Positions 8,044 through 15,619 of a DNA stretch of 25,346 nucleotides are shown here, piece by piece. The position numbers and the translations under genes were made by a program. A model generated the notes under the pieces. The model had not been told where the DNA came from and ran no database searches. It was given only the letters and a program-made list of their open reading frames with translations. The stretch comes from Hyphomicrobiales bacterium. GTDB lineage: Bacteria > Pseudomonadota > Alphaproteobacteria > Rhizobiales > Aestuariivirgaceae. Numbering within the stretch: the stretch's first letter is position 1; each line of letters begins with the position of its first letter. Location: positions 1-25,346 of the forward strand of contig JABDJG010000267.1 of assembly GCA_013002595.1 (NCBI GenBank). Direction: 5' to 3'.

Positions 8044-8060
8044 TCTTGAACCGTTCTAAA
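8044..8060 (-). promoter_or_regulatory. Irr/ICE-like operator at the suf transcription start
   Basis: On the minus strand the 17-mer TTTAGAACGGTTCAAGA matches the rhizobial iron-control element pattern TTTAGAA-N3-TTCTAAA at 12 of 14 positions, with one half exact. It sits inside a larger 27-bp imperfect palindrome (8039-8065) whose outer six bases (CGTACT/AGTACG) and inner GAAC/GTTC pair perfectly. The predicted transcription start is at about 8059-8060, so a bound protein would block initiation. Irr, a Fur-family, heme-responsive regulator of this bacterial group, is the expected ligand. The consensus is recalled, not searched. Confidence 0.6.
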
Positions 8061-8065
8061 GTACG

Positions 8066-8094
8066 GATATATAAAACCCGAGTACTGGAGTCAA
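8066..8094 (-). promoter_or_regulatory. Predicted sigma-70 promoter of the iscR-suf operon
   Basis: On the minus strand, -35 TTGACT (8089-8094) is followed by a 17-nt spacer and -10 TATATC (8066-8071). This is the strongest promoter match I saw in the window. Initiation is expected near 8059-8060, giving a leader of about 185 nt before iscR. Confidence 0.65.
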
Positions 8095-8098
8095 CTAT
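8074..8098 (-). promoter_or_regulatory. IscR type 1-like binding site over the suf -35 box
   Basis: On the minus strand the left half is ATAGTTGACT and the right half ACTCGGGTTT, with a 5-base centre. Against the E. coli type 1 (cluster-bound IscR) consensus ATASYYGACT-N5-AGTCRRSTAT the halves match 10/10 and 8/10 at the same spacing; the 5-base centre matches less well. The site covers the -35 hexamer, so binding should repress. It lies directly upstream of iscR itself. Confidence 0.62.
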
Positions 8099-8204
8099 TA
8101 GGCGATGCAGATTGCCGTTAATTGAGCACCTCTAAAACACACCAAACCCACATGCCGCCTGAGCGCGGTCTATGCGGGCAAGAATAAGGGCAGGTTCACC
8201 CCCA

Positions 8205-8852
8205 ATGCCGGAAGTGATATTCAATGGTCCTGCAGGCCGTATCGAAGGCCGCTACCATCACAACAAAGAGACGAATTCGCCGATTGCCATCATCTTGCAT
8301 CCGCATCCGCAATTCGGCGGCACGATGAACAATCCGATCGTTCATTCGCTGCACTACATGTTCATCGAACGCGGTTTTTCCGTGCTGCGGTTCAACTTCC
8401 GCGGCGTCGGGCGCAGCCAGGGCCTGTTCGACAACGGCGCCGGCGAATTGTCAGATGCTGCAGCGGCGCTCGACTGGATGCAGTCGTTCAACCGTGAGGC
8501 GCAAATCTGCTGGATTGCCGGCATTTCGTTCGGCGCCTGGATTTCCATGCAGCTGTTGATGCGGCGTCCGGAAATCAGCGGTTTCATGTCGATCGCCCCC
8601 TTGGCCAAGCACTACGACTTTTCATTCCTGGCGCCGTGCCCGGCATCCGGCCTGTTCGTCAATGGCGACCTTGATACCGTCACGCCGGCTGAATCGGTGA
8701 ACGCATTGGTGGCCAAGCTGAAAACCCAGAAAGGCATCACCATCGATCACCAGCAGATGCCCGAGGCCAATCACTTCTTCACCGATCGTATCGAGGAGCT
8801 GACCGAAATCTGCGGGACGTATCTGGACAAGCGGCTCAAGGCCGACAGTTAG
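8205..8852 (+). CDS. Alpha/beta hydrolase family protein
   Basis: Predicted cytosolic hydrolase of 215 residues with no signal peptide. The oxyanion-region motif HPHPQFGGTMNN (32-43), FNFRGVGRSQG (64-73) and the nucleophile elbow GISFGAW (Ser108) are present. Asp157 in NGDLDTVTP and His190 in EANHFF complete a probable Ser-Asp-His triad. This compact family is common in proteobacteria, often annotated as 'alpha/beta hydrolase' or dienelactone-hydrolase-like; the substrate is unknown. The ATG at 8205 gives the usual family N-terminus MPEVIFNGPAGRIEGRY; an ATG at 8172 would add 11 residues. It is divergent from iscR and ends 4 nt before the anmK stop. Confidence 0.85.
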   Translation: MPEVIFNGPAGRIEGRYHHNKETNSPIAIILHPHPQFGGTMNNPIVHSLHYMFIERGFSVLRFNFRGVGRSQGLFDNGAGELSDAAAALDWMQSFNREAQICWIAGISFGAWISMQLLMRRPEISGFMSIAPLAKHYDFSFLAPCPASGLFVNGDLDTVTPAESVNALVAKLKTQKGITIDHQQMPEANHFFTDRIEELTEICGTYLDKRLKADS

Positions 8853-8856
8853 ACAG

Positions 8857-9984
8857 CTAGAGCTGTTCTCTGGCGCCATTGGCGGAAAACCTGATGCCGC
8901 CGGTTGACGGTTCCGGCACGCCCGTCGTTGTCGGGTAGGTCAACGGCAACTGTTTCATGCTGCGGACCGCCATATAGGCCCAGGCTTCGGCCTCGATCGC
9001 ATCGCCGTTGCAACCGATCGCTTCGGCCGGCACGACCGGCGTTTCGGCATACCAGGCGAGCAGTTCCATCAGGTACCGATTGCGCCGTCCGCCGCCACAA
9101 ATGACCCAGGTCTGTGGCGGCTCGTGGAACCAGGCAGCAGCATGGATTATCGATGAAGCGGTAAAATGCGCCAGCGTGGCTGCGCCATCGGCCGGACTGA
9201 GACCGGCAACGGGGTCCAGCGTAAAATCACTGCGGTCGAGTGACTTGGGCACCGGCAGATCGAAATAATCATGCGACAGACAATCATGCAGGACCTGCTC
9301 ATTGAGTGTACCGGAGCGCGCCAGCGCGCCGTCAAGATCGACAGGCTTGTTCAGGTGCCGCATGGCCCAATCGTCCATCAGGGCATTGCCGGGGCCGGTA
9401 TCGAAGGCCAGAAGATCACCATCGGCGGCGCCAACCGAGGTCACATTTGCCACACCTCCTATGTTGACGAACGCGGCCGGCAGCTCGGGAAGCCTCGATG
9501 CTATCGCGCGGTGATAGACCGGCGCCAGCGGCGCGCCCTGCCCGCCGGTAGCGACATCGGCCGCGCGCATATCGCAAACCACCGGAATCCCGCAGCGTTT
9601 TGCCAGCGCGGCACCATCGCCGATCTGGACGGTGAGCCGGCGTTCGGGCTGGTGAAACACAGTCTGGCCGTGAAACCCGATTATGTCGACATCTGAGCCG
9701 CTTGCGCCGATGTCCTGCATAAATCGATCAATCGCCTCAGCATGACGTTCGGTGATCATCTGTTCGGCCGAGGCCAGTTTGCCCGGGCGTTCGTCACGGT
9801 TGGACAACCCGGCAGCCTCAGCCATTGCCTGGCCCAGCAATTCGCGCTCGACCGGTTCATAAGGATAGCTGCGCGCCTCACCGTGTTCGAGCACCTGCTC
9901 GCCATCGGTGCGGACCGATGCGACATCAATGCCGTCCATTGACGTGCCGCTCATCAGACCAATTGCATGCAGAAGGTTTGTCAC
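8857..9984 (-). CDS. anmK: Anhydro-N-acetylmuramic acid kinase
   Basis: Cytosolic peptidoglycan-recycling enzyme that opens 1,6-anhydro-MurNAc and phosphorylates it with ATP to MurNAc-6-phosphate. Motifs of the family are intact: GLMSGTSMDGIDVA (9-22), GFHGQTVFHQP (103-113), CDMRAADVATGGQGAPLAP (137-155, with Asp143 as likely catalytic base), NIGGVANVT and DTGPGNALMDD. At 375 residues the length fits. I chose the GTG at 9984 because it puts the family N-terminus at the start; a longer reading from a TTG at 10044 would run into tyrS. No strong Shine-Dalgarno site is seen, so the start is moderately certain. Only 52 nt separate it from the divergent tyrS. Confidence 0.92.
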   Translation of the reverse strand: MTNLLHAIGLMSGTSMDGIDVASVRTDGEQVLEHGEARSYPYEPVERELLGQAMAEAAGLSNRDERPGKLASAEQMITERHAEAIDRFMQDIGASGSDVDIIGFHGQTVFHQPERRLTVQIGDGAALAKRCGIPVVCDMRAADVATGGQGAPLAPVYHRAIASRLPELPAAFVNIGGVANVTSVGAADGDLLAFDTGPGNALMDDWAMRHLNKPVDLDGALARSGTLNEQVLHDCLSHDYFDLPVPKSLDRSDFTLDPVAGLSPADGAATLAHFTASSIIHAAAWFHEPPQTWVICGGGRRNRYLMELLAWYAETPVVPAEAIGCNGDAIEAEAWAYMAVRSMKQLPLTYPTTTGVPEPSTGGIRFSANGAREQL

Positions 9985-10036
9985 GCTGGGTTCTCGTGTT
10001 AAGAGCCGTTCCGCAAACTGACATGAGTGGCCGACA

Positions 10037-11296
10037 ATGAGCAAGTTTCAATCCGACTTTTTGCGTGTTCTTGATGAGCGTGGGTTCATCCAGGATGTGT
10101 CGCATCCTGAAGAGCTCGATGCCGCCGCCAAGGCCGGCGCGATTACGGCTTATATCGGCTTTGACTGCACCGCATCGAGCCTGCATGCGGGCTCTTTGGT
10201 GCAGATCATGATGTTGTACTGGCTGCAGCAGACCGGACACCGGGTCATTGCGCTGATGGGCGGCGGCACCACCCGGGTCGGCGACCCGTCGGGCAAGGAT
10301 GAATCGCGCAAGCTGCTGAACGATGAACAGATCGCGGCAAATATGGCGAGCATCCAGAAAGTGTTCTCCAGATTCGTGACGTTCGGCGATGGTGCGAGCG
10401 ATGCCGTGATGGCCAACAACGCCGACTGGCTGGACAAGCTCAATTACATCGATTTTTTGCGCGATTACGGCCCGCATTTCACGATCAACCGGATGTTGAG
10501 CTTCGATTCGGTCAAATTGCGGCTGGAGCGTGAGCAACCGCTGACATTTCTTGAGTTCAACTACATGATCCTGCAGGCCTATGACTTCGTCGAGCTGCAC
10601 CGGCGCTATGGCTGCGTACTGCAAATGGGCGGCTCCGATCAGTGGGGCAACATCGTCAACGGGCTTGAATTGGGCCGGCGGGTCGATGGCGCTCAGTTGT
10701 ACGGTTTGACGACCCCGCTCTTGACCACGTCTTCGGGCGCCAAGATGGGCAAGACGGCGGATGGCGCGGTCTGGCTGAATGAAGACCTGTTGAGCCCTTA
10801 TGAGTACTGGCAGTACTGGCGCAATGCCGAAGATGCCGATATCGGGCGGTTCATGAAACTGTTCACGGCCATGCCGCTCGATGAGATCGCCAGGCTTGAG
10901 GCGCTTGAAGGCGCAGAGCGCAACGAGGCCAAGAAGATACTGGCGACAGAGGCAACGGCCATGCTGCATGGCCGGGCAGCAGCGAACGAGGCCGCCGACA
11001 CGGCGCGCAAGACCTTCGAGCAAGGCACGATTGGCGACAGCCTGCCGACATTCGATGTCCTGGCCGGCGAACTACAGGACGGGTTCGGCATTCTGGCAGC
11101 GCTCGTGCGCGCCGGCCTTGCCAGCTCGAACAGCGAGGCGCGGCGGTCAATCAAGGGCGGTGCCATCCGGCTCAACGATACCCCGGTGACCGACGAGAAA
11201 TCCATGATCGGCACCGGAGACGTCGGTCCGGATAATGTCATCAAGCTGTCGATGGGCAGAAAACGTCACGCGCTGTTGCGGCCGGTTGGCAAGTGA
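10037..11296 (+). CDS. tyrS: Tyrosyl-tRNA synthetase
   Basis: Class I aminoacyl-tRNA synthetase of 419 residues that charges tRNA-Tyr. The HIGH-type motif is HAGSL (50-54) and the KMSKS-type motif is KMGKT (236-240). The tyrosine-binding GFDCTASSLHAGS and QMGGSDQWGNI (196-206) segments are typical. The C-terminal S4 RNA-binding domain is visible at about 350-415 (GLASSNSEARRSIKGGAIRLND). The ATG at 10037 gives the usual MSxFxSDFL start but has only a weak upstream purine run. It converges on the AsmA-like gene with a 7-nt gap. Confidence 0.97.
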   Translation: MSKFQSDFLRVLDERGFIQDVSHPEELDAAAKAGAITAYIGFDCTASSLHAGSLVQIMMLYWLQQTGHRVIALMGGGTTRVGDPSGKDESRKLLNDEQIAANMASIQKVFSRFVTFGDGASDAVMANNADWLDKLNYIDFLRDYGPHFTINRMLSFDSVKLRLEREQPLTFLEFNYMILQAYDFVELHRRYGCVLQMGGSDQWGNIVNGLELGRRVDGAQLYGLTTPLLTTSSGAKMGKTADGAVWLNEDLLSPYEYWQYWRNAEDADIGRFMKLFTAMPLDEIARLEALEGAERNEAKKILATEATAMLHGRAAANEAADTARKTFEQGTIGDSLPTFDVLAGELQDGFGILAALVRAGLASSNSEARRSIKGGAIRLNDTPVTDEKSMIGTGDVGPDNVIKLSMGRKRHALLRPVGK

Positions 11297-11303
11297 TACC
11301 CGC

Positions 11304-14300
11304 TTACTGATCTCTCCTTGCGGCAGGTAACTTTTCCTTCTTCTTTTCCGGTGTGCCGTCTGGAGCGACACCACCGCCTCCGGTACTTAGAATCTCTCCG
11401 AGAATCCCTGGTGTGAGGACAGACACCGGGTCGACCCTAAACCTTGGCTTGCTCATGGTGCCGCGCAGCGCGAAGTTCATGGCGAACAGTCCCTGGCCGC
11501 GCGGCGACAAAATCTGCCCGATGATCGGAAACTCGCCGAAAATGGAGTTGATGCCAGGGGCCGGCGTTATCGTGCCGCTGATGTCCATTCCCCCATTCTT
11601 TTTCCAGATTATTCCACCAGCAGCAGCGCCAACATCAATGCCCTGCATTCTTGCATCTCCAATCAGGACCTGATGCTCGGTGGTAGAGAACGGGATCACC
11701 AGACTGGTGAACTGCAACGCCTTCTTGCGCGGACCGGCCTTTTGTTTGCGCTTCTTGATGTTGCCGATCGCCGATTCATTAAGGACCAAAAAATTGCGAA
11801 CGACCAGTTGTCCTTTCTGAATGCCGGTTCTGGGCGCAGGATGGAGCTTGGCCTGAAAGTCGATGGAACCGCCTGATATCTTGGAATACAGGTTCGCGGC
11901 CCTGAGCGCACCGCCGGCATCATTGCCCACAACGCGCATTTCTCTAACGCCGCCTGTTCCTGGCGATACCCGCATGGTGATCGGCGCCCCGTTGAGGAAG
12001 CGGCCCTGGAGATTGGCCTGCTGCACCACGCCACCGATGATCTGAAGCTGACCGGTCAGATTGGTGATGATCTCGCCGCGGTTTGCGTGAACCCGCGCAA
12101 CGGACGTTTCGATGGCCAGAGGAACACGGGTCACATCGCCGGCGCCGGGACCGCCGGATGCCGAAAACATCGAATTGATCAGCGGGCGGGCATCAAAGGC
12201 TTTGCCGGTGATCGCCAGGGCCAGATTGTCGTTTCGCCGCTTGAGCGCAATGGCAAAATGATTGAGCTTGTTCAACAGGACATCGGAAAACGTCGCCTCA
12301 AGCACATCGCCGCCAGCGCCTATCGTCAGATTACCGGCAATCTTGAGTCCCTGCCCGGTGATCTTCAGGTTGTTGATTTGGGTCTTTCCGGCATCGGACA
12401 GATCGACATCAAGCACCGCCTTTGTTTTCTGGCCGGCAGGACGCGACCACTTGATCGCATCGAGCCGAAGCGCAGCCTTGGTCAAATCCGCCGTCACGTT
12501 GAGCTTGGAAACATCCTGGCCCCTGGTTTCGGCCTTCATCTTGACGCTGACCGGGCCGGTCAAATAGCTGGACAGATCGATCCCAAGCGTGCGGCGGCGT
12601 TTGTCGTTCAAAACAGCCTCGGCAGCGATGGCATCAAGATCCGCCCCGTTCTTGGCAAACGTGCGGGTCCACCCGAGCTTGACGGGAATGCCCTTAATAT
12701 TGACCGGGCCGGTGGCTGAAACTTCGCCGTCGCCGAACTTCAGGCTCAGTTTGCCGGAGTCAATATCAAGACCACCGAATGCCTTCTTAAACGAGACGCC
12801 GGACAACTTTGCACCTGCTGTGATCTTGACCAGGTCGGGGCGCATGTTCTTTTGCAGCGGCAGGTCAAATCGGATGTCGAGATCGGTGTCGCCTTTGATA
12901 CGGCCCGGGTCAAACCCGCTTTCCTTCACCAGCCCCAATGGCTTTTGATCAAGCAGTTCCATGAAACCGCGCACGGGGCCGCGCCCCTTCACCTTGATGA
13001 CCGTCGGGGTCAGCGGCGGCGCCAGATCGGTTGCATCCATCGTGCCCCTGACGAACTTCAGCTTGCCGCCGGATGGCAGCGTGACGGTGCCGTCGGCAAG
13101 TTCCAGATGGAAATCGTTACCGGTGATCGAACCGGAGCCGGCAGCGCCGGTTATCGCCGGCAATTCGCCGAAATACTTGGTGGTCACGTTGGCCACCTTG
13201 AACTTCAGGTCGATCATCTCGTTGGGAATAGCCACCTTGTCGCGGATCGCAGCGACCAGGACCTTGCCGGGTAAAGCCAGCTGGAAGGTGCCGTCTGTGA
13301 TATCGGCAGAGACCAGGTTCTCAAGCAGCCAGGTGCGGACACTGGGCGCCACCACAGGTGGCCAAACATCTTTCACCACGTCCATGGACAGGTCCCTGAT
13401 ACGGCCGGCCAAATACATACCGACTGCGTTGTCGTCGCCGACAAAGCGCCCGCGGATGCGCACGCCTGAATTGCCCTTCATCAAGATCAGGTCATCAACC
13501 TGGACGTCGGCCTTGTCGACACCTGCCACGCCACGAAACTCGATACGATCCAGCGTGACCGCCTGGTTTGCGGTCTGCGAGGAGCCTACGTATTGATTAG
13601 CGACTTTTAGATCGATACCGAATGCGGTCAGACGGCCATCTTCGGTACGTTTTGGCTGGATGCGGCCTTGCAGGTCGCTGCGCATGCCTTCGATGAATAT
13701 TGCCGAGTTGGCTATGACGAAATCGCCGGTCTCAGGTTCATAATCAAAGCGCAGCAAACCCTCGTCGATCAGGATCGGCTTGGAAATGTACTGGGGGAAG
13801 TCCAGCCGACCCTTTGCCGTGGACAACTCGGCGCTGGCCCTGGTCATGACGCCTTGCTCGGTAATCTCGACTTCGACATGGCCGGACAGCGGCAGCTTGA
13901 CCTGCGTCAGCCGGTTAAGGGCGAAAATGTCATCGGCAATATCTGCCACAACGAGTTCGAACACGCGGGCGCTAACCGTAAATGCCCTGTTGGCGCGGCG
14001 ATAGGTGACAACGACCTCGCTGCGCCACGGCTTGTCACCGCTGGCAATGGCGGCATCGACAAATACCGCAAATCCGTATGTTGCCCGCTTGAACACCAGA
14101 TTGGACCGTGGTGCGTACCAAACCGCATTGTTGGCTTCGTCGAAAAGCGAAATGGAAGCCTGAGAGACCACAATGGCCTCTATGCCCGACAGTGTGCTTT
14201 GGCCGGGATTGTCGGACAGAATCTCGTCATTGATCAATTCGAGCAATTTCACGCCATCGACGGCTGGTATCTGTCGGGCGGACGTCGAAGAGCCAGCTGA

Positions 14301-14798
14301 GCCGCTATCGGATTTTCCCGATGCATTCGGTCCAGGCGGGGTTTGCGTTTCGCCAAACCCCAACCTGAAGGTGCCATCAACCTTGCGGCGCACCAACAGG
14401 TTCGCACCGATCAGCTCGAGCCGGTTTGCGGCAATCGTGCCGGTCAACAGTTGACGGCCATCAACACCAACCGAAGCGCGCGGGGCACGGGCGATCAGAT
14501 TTCCGTTGTTGTCATGCAAGGCAAGATCGCGAAGACGGAAGCGCGGCTGACCGCTCGTCTGGTCACGCTCAAGAATAAAATCGGAGATCGTGACCTTCAT
14601 CCCGGCCATGTTGGCATTCATGGAATTCTGGATGGTGGGCGCAAGGAAGCTGAGCGGCAACGGCCCCTGGGACAGCCGCCACATGACACCAGCGAACGCC
14701 ATAACGCCCATCGCGCCGACGACCAGCAATACGATGAGAATTTGTTTTCCAATTTGCCTGTGCAAATCGATTACCTTAACGCGACGGACAAGACGCAA
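11304..14798 (-). CDS. AsmA/YhdP-like (DUF3971) large envelope protein
   Basis: Protein of about 1164 residues with a short basic N-terminus, one transmembrane helix (about 20-40), and then a very long extracytoplasmic part rich in beta strands with repeated short 'hydrophobic-x-hydrophobic-x-G' patterns. The C-terminal part (FSTTEHQVLIGDARMQG, SPRGQGLFAMNFALRGTMSKPRF) is the AsmA_2-type tail seen in YhdP/AsmA relatives. Such proteins are proposed to bridge the periplasm and move phospholipid to the outer membrane; here that role is inferred. A Pro/Ser-rich linker lies near 150-170. The start is uncertain: the frame opens with a TTG at 14798, and a TTG at 14765 has a better-spaced AAGG upstream. 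Confidence 0.82.
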   Translation of the reverse strand: MRLVRRVKVIDLHRQIGKQILIVLLVVGAMGVMAFAGVMWRLSQGPLPLSFLAPTIQNSMNANMAGMKVTISDFILERDQTSGQPRFRLRDLALHDNNGNLIARAPRASVGVDGRQLLTGTIAANRLELIGANLLVRRKVDGTFRLGFGETQTPPGPNASGKSDSGSAGSSTSARQIPAVDGVKLLELINDEILSDNPGQSTLSGIEAIVVSQASISLFDEANNAVWYAPRSNLVFKRATYGFAVFVDAAIASGDKPWRSEVVVTYRRANRAFTVSARVFELVVADIADDIFALNRLTQVKLPLSGHVEVEITEQGVMTRASAELSTAKGRLDFPQYISKPILIDEGLLRFDYEPETGDFVIANSAIFIEGMRSDLQGRIQPKRTEDGRLTAFGIDLKVANQYVGSSQTANQAVTLDRIEFRGVAGVDKADVQVDDLILMKGNSGVRIRGRFVGDDNAVGMYLAGRIRDLSMDVVKDVWPPVVAPSVRTWLLENLVSADITDGTFQLALPGKVLVAAIRDKVAIPNEMIDLKFKVANVTTKYFGELPAITGAAGSGSITGNDFHLELADGTVTLPSGGKLKFVRGTMDATDLAPPLTPTVIKVKGRGPVRGFMELLDQKPLGLVKESGFDPGRIKGDTDLDIRFDLPLQKNMRPDLVKITAGAKLSGVSFKKAFGGLDIDSGKLSLKFGDGEVSATGPVNIKGIPVKLGWTRTFAKNGADLDAIAAEAVLNDKRRRTLGIDLSSYLTGPVSVKMKAETRGQDVSKLNVTADLTKAALRLDAIKWSRPAGQKTKAVLDVDLSDAGKTQINNLKITGQGLKIAGNLTIGAGGDVLEATFSDVLLNKLNHFAIALKRRNDNLALAITGKAFDARPLINSMFSASGGPGAGDVTRVPLAIETSVARVHANRGEIITNLTGQLQIIGGVVQQANLQGRFLNGAPITMRVSPGTGGVREMRVVGNDAGGALRAANLYSKISGGSIDFQAKLHPAPRTGIQKGQLVVRNFLVLNESAIGNIKKRKQKAGPRKKALQFTSLVIPFSTTEHQVLIGDARMQGIDVGAAAGGIIWKKNGGMDISGTITPAPGINSIFGEFPIIGQILSPRGQGLFAMNFALRGTMSKPRFRVDPVSVLTPGILGEILSTGGGGVAPDGTPEKKKEKLPAARRDQ

Positions 14799-14898
14799 CG
14801 CACGTCTGATCCTCGACCGATCCCACGGTGCGATTCATCACCAACAACCAGTATAACAATTCGAATTTACAATTCGTAACGATTGTTCGTGCCGTCAG

Positions 14899-14927
14899 TT
14901 GACCAATTCAAAAAGGGCGCTCATAGA
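14899..14927 (+). promoter_or_regulatory. Candidate promoter of the peroxiredoxin gene
   Basis: The -35 TTGACC (14899-14904) and -10 CATAGA (14922-14927) are separated by 17 nt. The -35 is good and the -10 only fair. A start near 14934 would give a leader of about 77 nt. Confidence 0.4.
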
Positions 14928-14998
14928 TGGCCCTGATTTCATTCGAATTACCACAAAGATGATGCGCCCATGAAAACGACGAAACGATGGCGCAACTT

Positions 14999-15004
14999 GA
15001 GGAG
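14999..15004 (+). promoter_or_regulatory. Shine-Dalgarno site that fixes the peroxiredoxin start
   Basis: GAGGAG ends 6 nt before the ATG at 15011 and favours it over the in-frame ATG at 14987, which has no comparable site. Confidence 0.75.
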
Positions 15005-15010
15005 CTTGTC

Positions 15011-15484
15011 ATGGTCAATCGGCTCGAACCGGGTAAAACCGCTCCCGATTTCTCGCTGCCGGCAGACGGAGAACGTACACTTCGACTGCGCGACTATCGC
15101 GGGCGCAAGGTGGTGATCTTCTTTTATCCGCGCGACGACACCAGCGGCTGCACACGCGAAGCAAAGGATTTTTCCAGCCTCAAAGCGGACTTCAACGACT
15201 GTGAGACCAGTATCATTGGGATCTCGGCCGATTCGGTCGCGAGTCACGAAAAATTCAAGGCCAAACACGACCTCGGGGTCGATTTGGCATCCGATCAGGA
15301 CACCGAAGTGCTGGTAGATTATGGCGTGTGGGTCGATAAAAACATGTACGGGCGCATCTTCAAGGGAATCGAACGAACCACCCTGCTTGTTGACCGCAAA
15401 GGCAGAATCTCTCGCATCTGGCGCAAGGTCAAGGTCGCAGGTCATGCCGAAGAGGTCCTGACAGCTGCTCAGAAGCTAGGCTAA
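15011..15484 (+). CDS. bcp: BCP-type peroxiredoxin (thioredoxin-dependent thiol peroxidase)
   Basis: Peroxiredoxin of 157 residues that reduces hydroperoxides in the cytosol. The thioredoxin-like fold and peroxidatic cysteine are clear: YPRDDTSGCTREA, with Cys47 counted from the ATG at 15011 (PxxxTxxC motif). The resolving cysteine that E. coli BCP has five residues later is absent (CTREAKDF); the only other cysteine is Cys64. So it may work as a 1-Cys enzyme or use Cys64. The conserved catalytic-region Arg in the FKGIERTTLLVD segment is present. It is divergent from the AsmA-like gene and 135 nt upstream of the M23 peptidase gene. Confidence 0.93.
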   Translation: MVNRLEPGKTAPDFSLPADGERTLRLRDYRGRKVVIFFYPRDDTSGCTREAKDFSSLKADFNDCETSIIGISADSVASHEKFKAKHDLGVDLASDQDTEVLVDYGVWVDKNMYGRIFKGIERTTLLVDRKGRISRIWRKVKVAGHAEEVLTAAQKLG

Positions 15485-15611
15485 TGGCTTGAAACTGCTC
15501 GAAATATCGTGTTGTCCAGCAGCCCCGATATTGCACCAATTTGACACAAAGTTACCGCAATTGACGTTTACCCGGTGGGGAGATCGGGAGCATACAAATA
15601 TCTGGGTTCTG

Positions 15612-15616
15612 GGAGG
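15612..15616 (+). promoter_or_regulatory. Shine-Dalgarno-like run before the M23 peptidase ATG
   Basis: GGAGG within gggagggg lies only 3 nt before the ATG at 15620. The spacing is short, but the alternative GTG at 15575 has no purine-rich site at all, so the ATG is preferred. Confidence 0.45.
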
Positions 15617-15619
15617 GGT

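Larger units (their letters stand above)
7875..8204. other. Intergenic regulatory region between iscR and the hydrolase gene
   Basis: This 330-bp gap separates the divergent iscR and alpha/beta-hydrolase genes. The minus-strand suf promoter, an IscR-like site and an ICE-like box lie at 8044-8098. From the predicted start near 8060 the iscR leader would be about 185 nt long; it has a small hairpin before the Shine-Dalgarno site and no convincing leader peptide. I see no clear plus-strand promoter for the hydrolase gene. Confidence 0.6.
14799..15010. other. Divergent intergenic region with short AT-rich repeats
   Basis: This 212-bp gap between the AsmA-like gene and the peroxiredoxin gene has an AT-rich core. 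The 8-mer acaattcg occurs twice (14856-14863, 14869-14876), and the first copy overlaps the palindrome aattcgaatt. On the minus strand TATACT near 14850-14855 could be a -10 box for the AsmA-like gene, but its -35 is weak. Confidence 0.5.

Noticed and set aside
8853..8866. acagct-ag-agctgt palindrome between the hydrolase and anmK ends as a two-way terminator
   Set aside because: The stem is short with a 2-4 base loop and has no T-run on either side.
9985..10044. Longer anmK reading from a TTG at 10044
   Set aside because: It would overlap the tyrS start and adds residues that precede the normal family N-terminus.
9926..11023. 365-residue minus-strand open frame across tyrS
   Set aside because: Antisense shadow of tyrS in GC-rich DNA; the tyrS frame has full synthetase motifs.
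12087..12719. 210-residue plus-strand frame inside the AsmA-like gene
   Set aside because: Composition is that of reverse-strand codon bias; the opposite frame is one continuous 1164-residue protein.
15541..15546. Perfect TTGACA upstream of the M23 gene as a promoter
   Set aside because: No acceptable -10 box lies 15-19 nt downstream; a second TTGACG at 15561 also lacks one.
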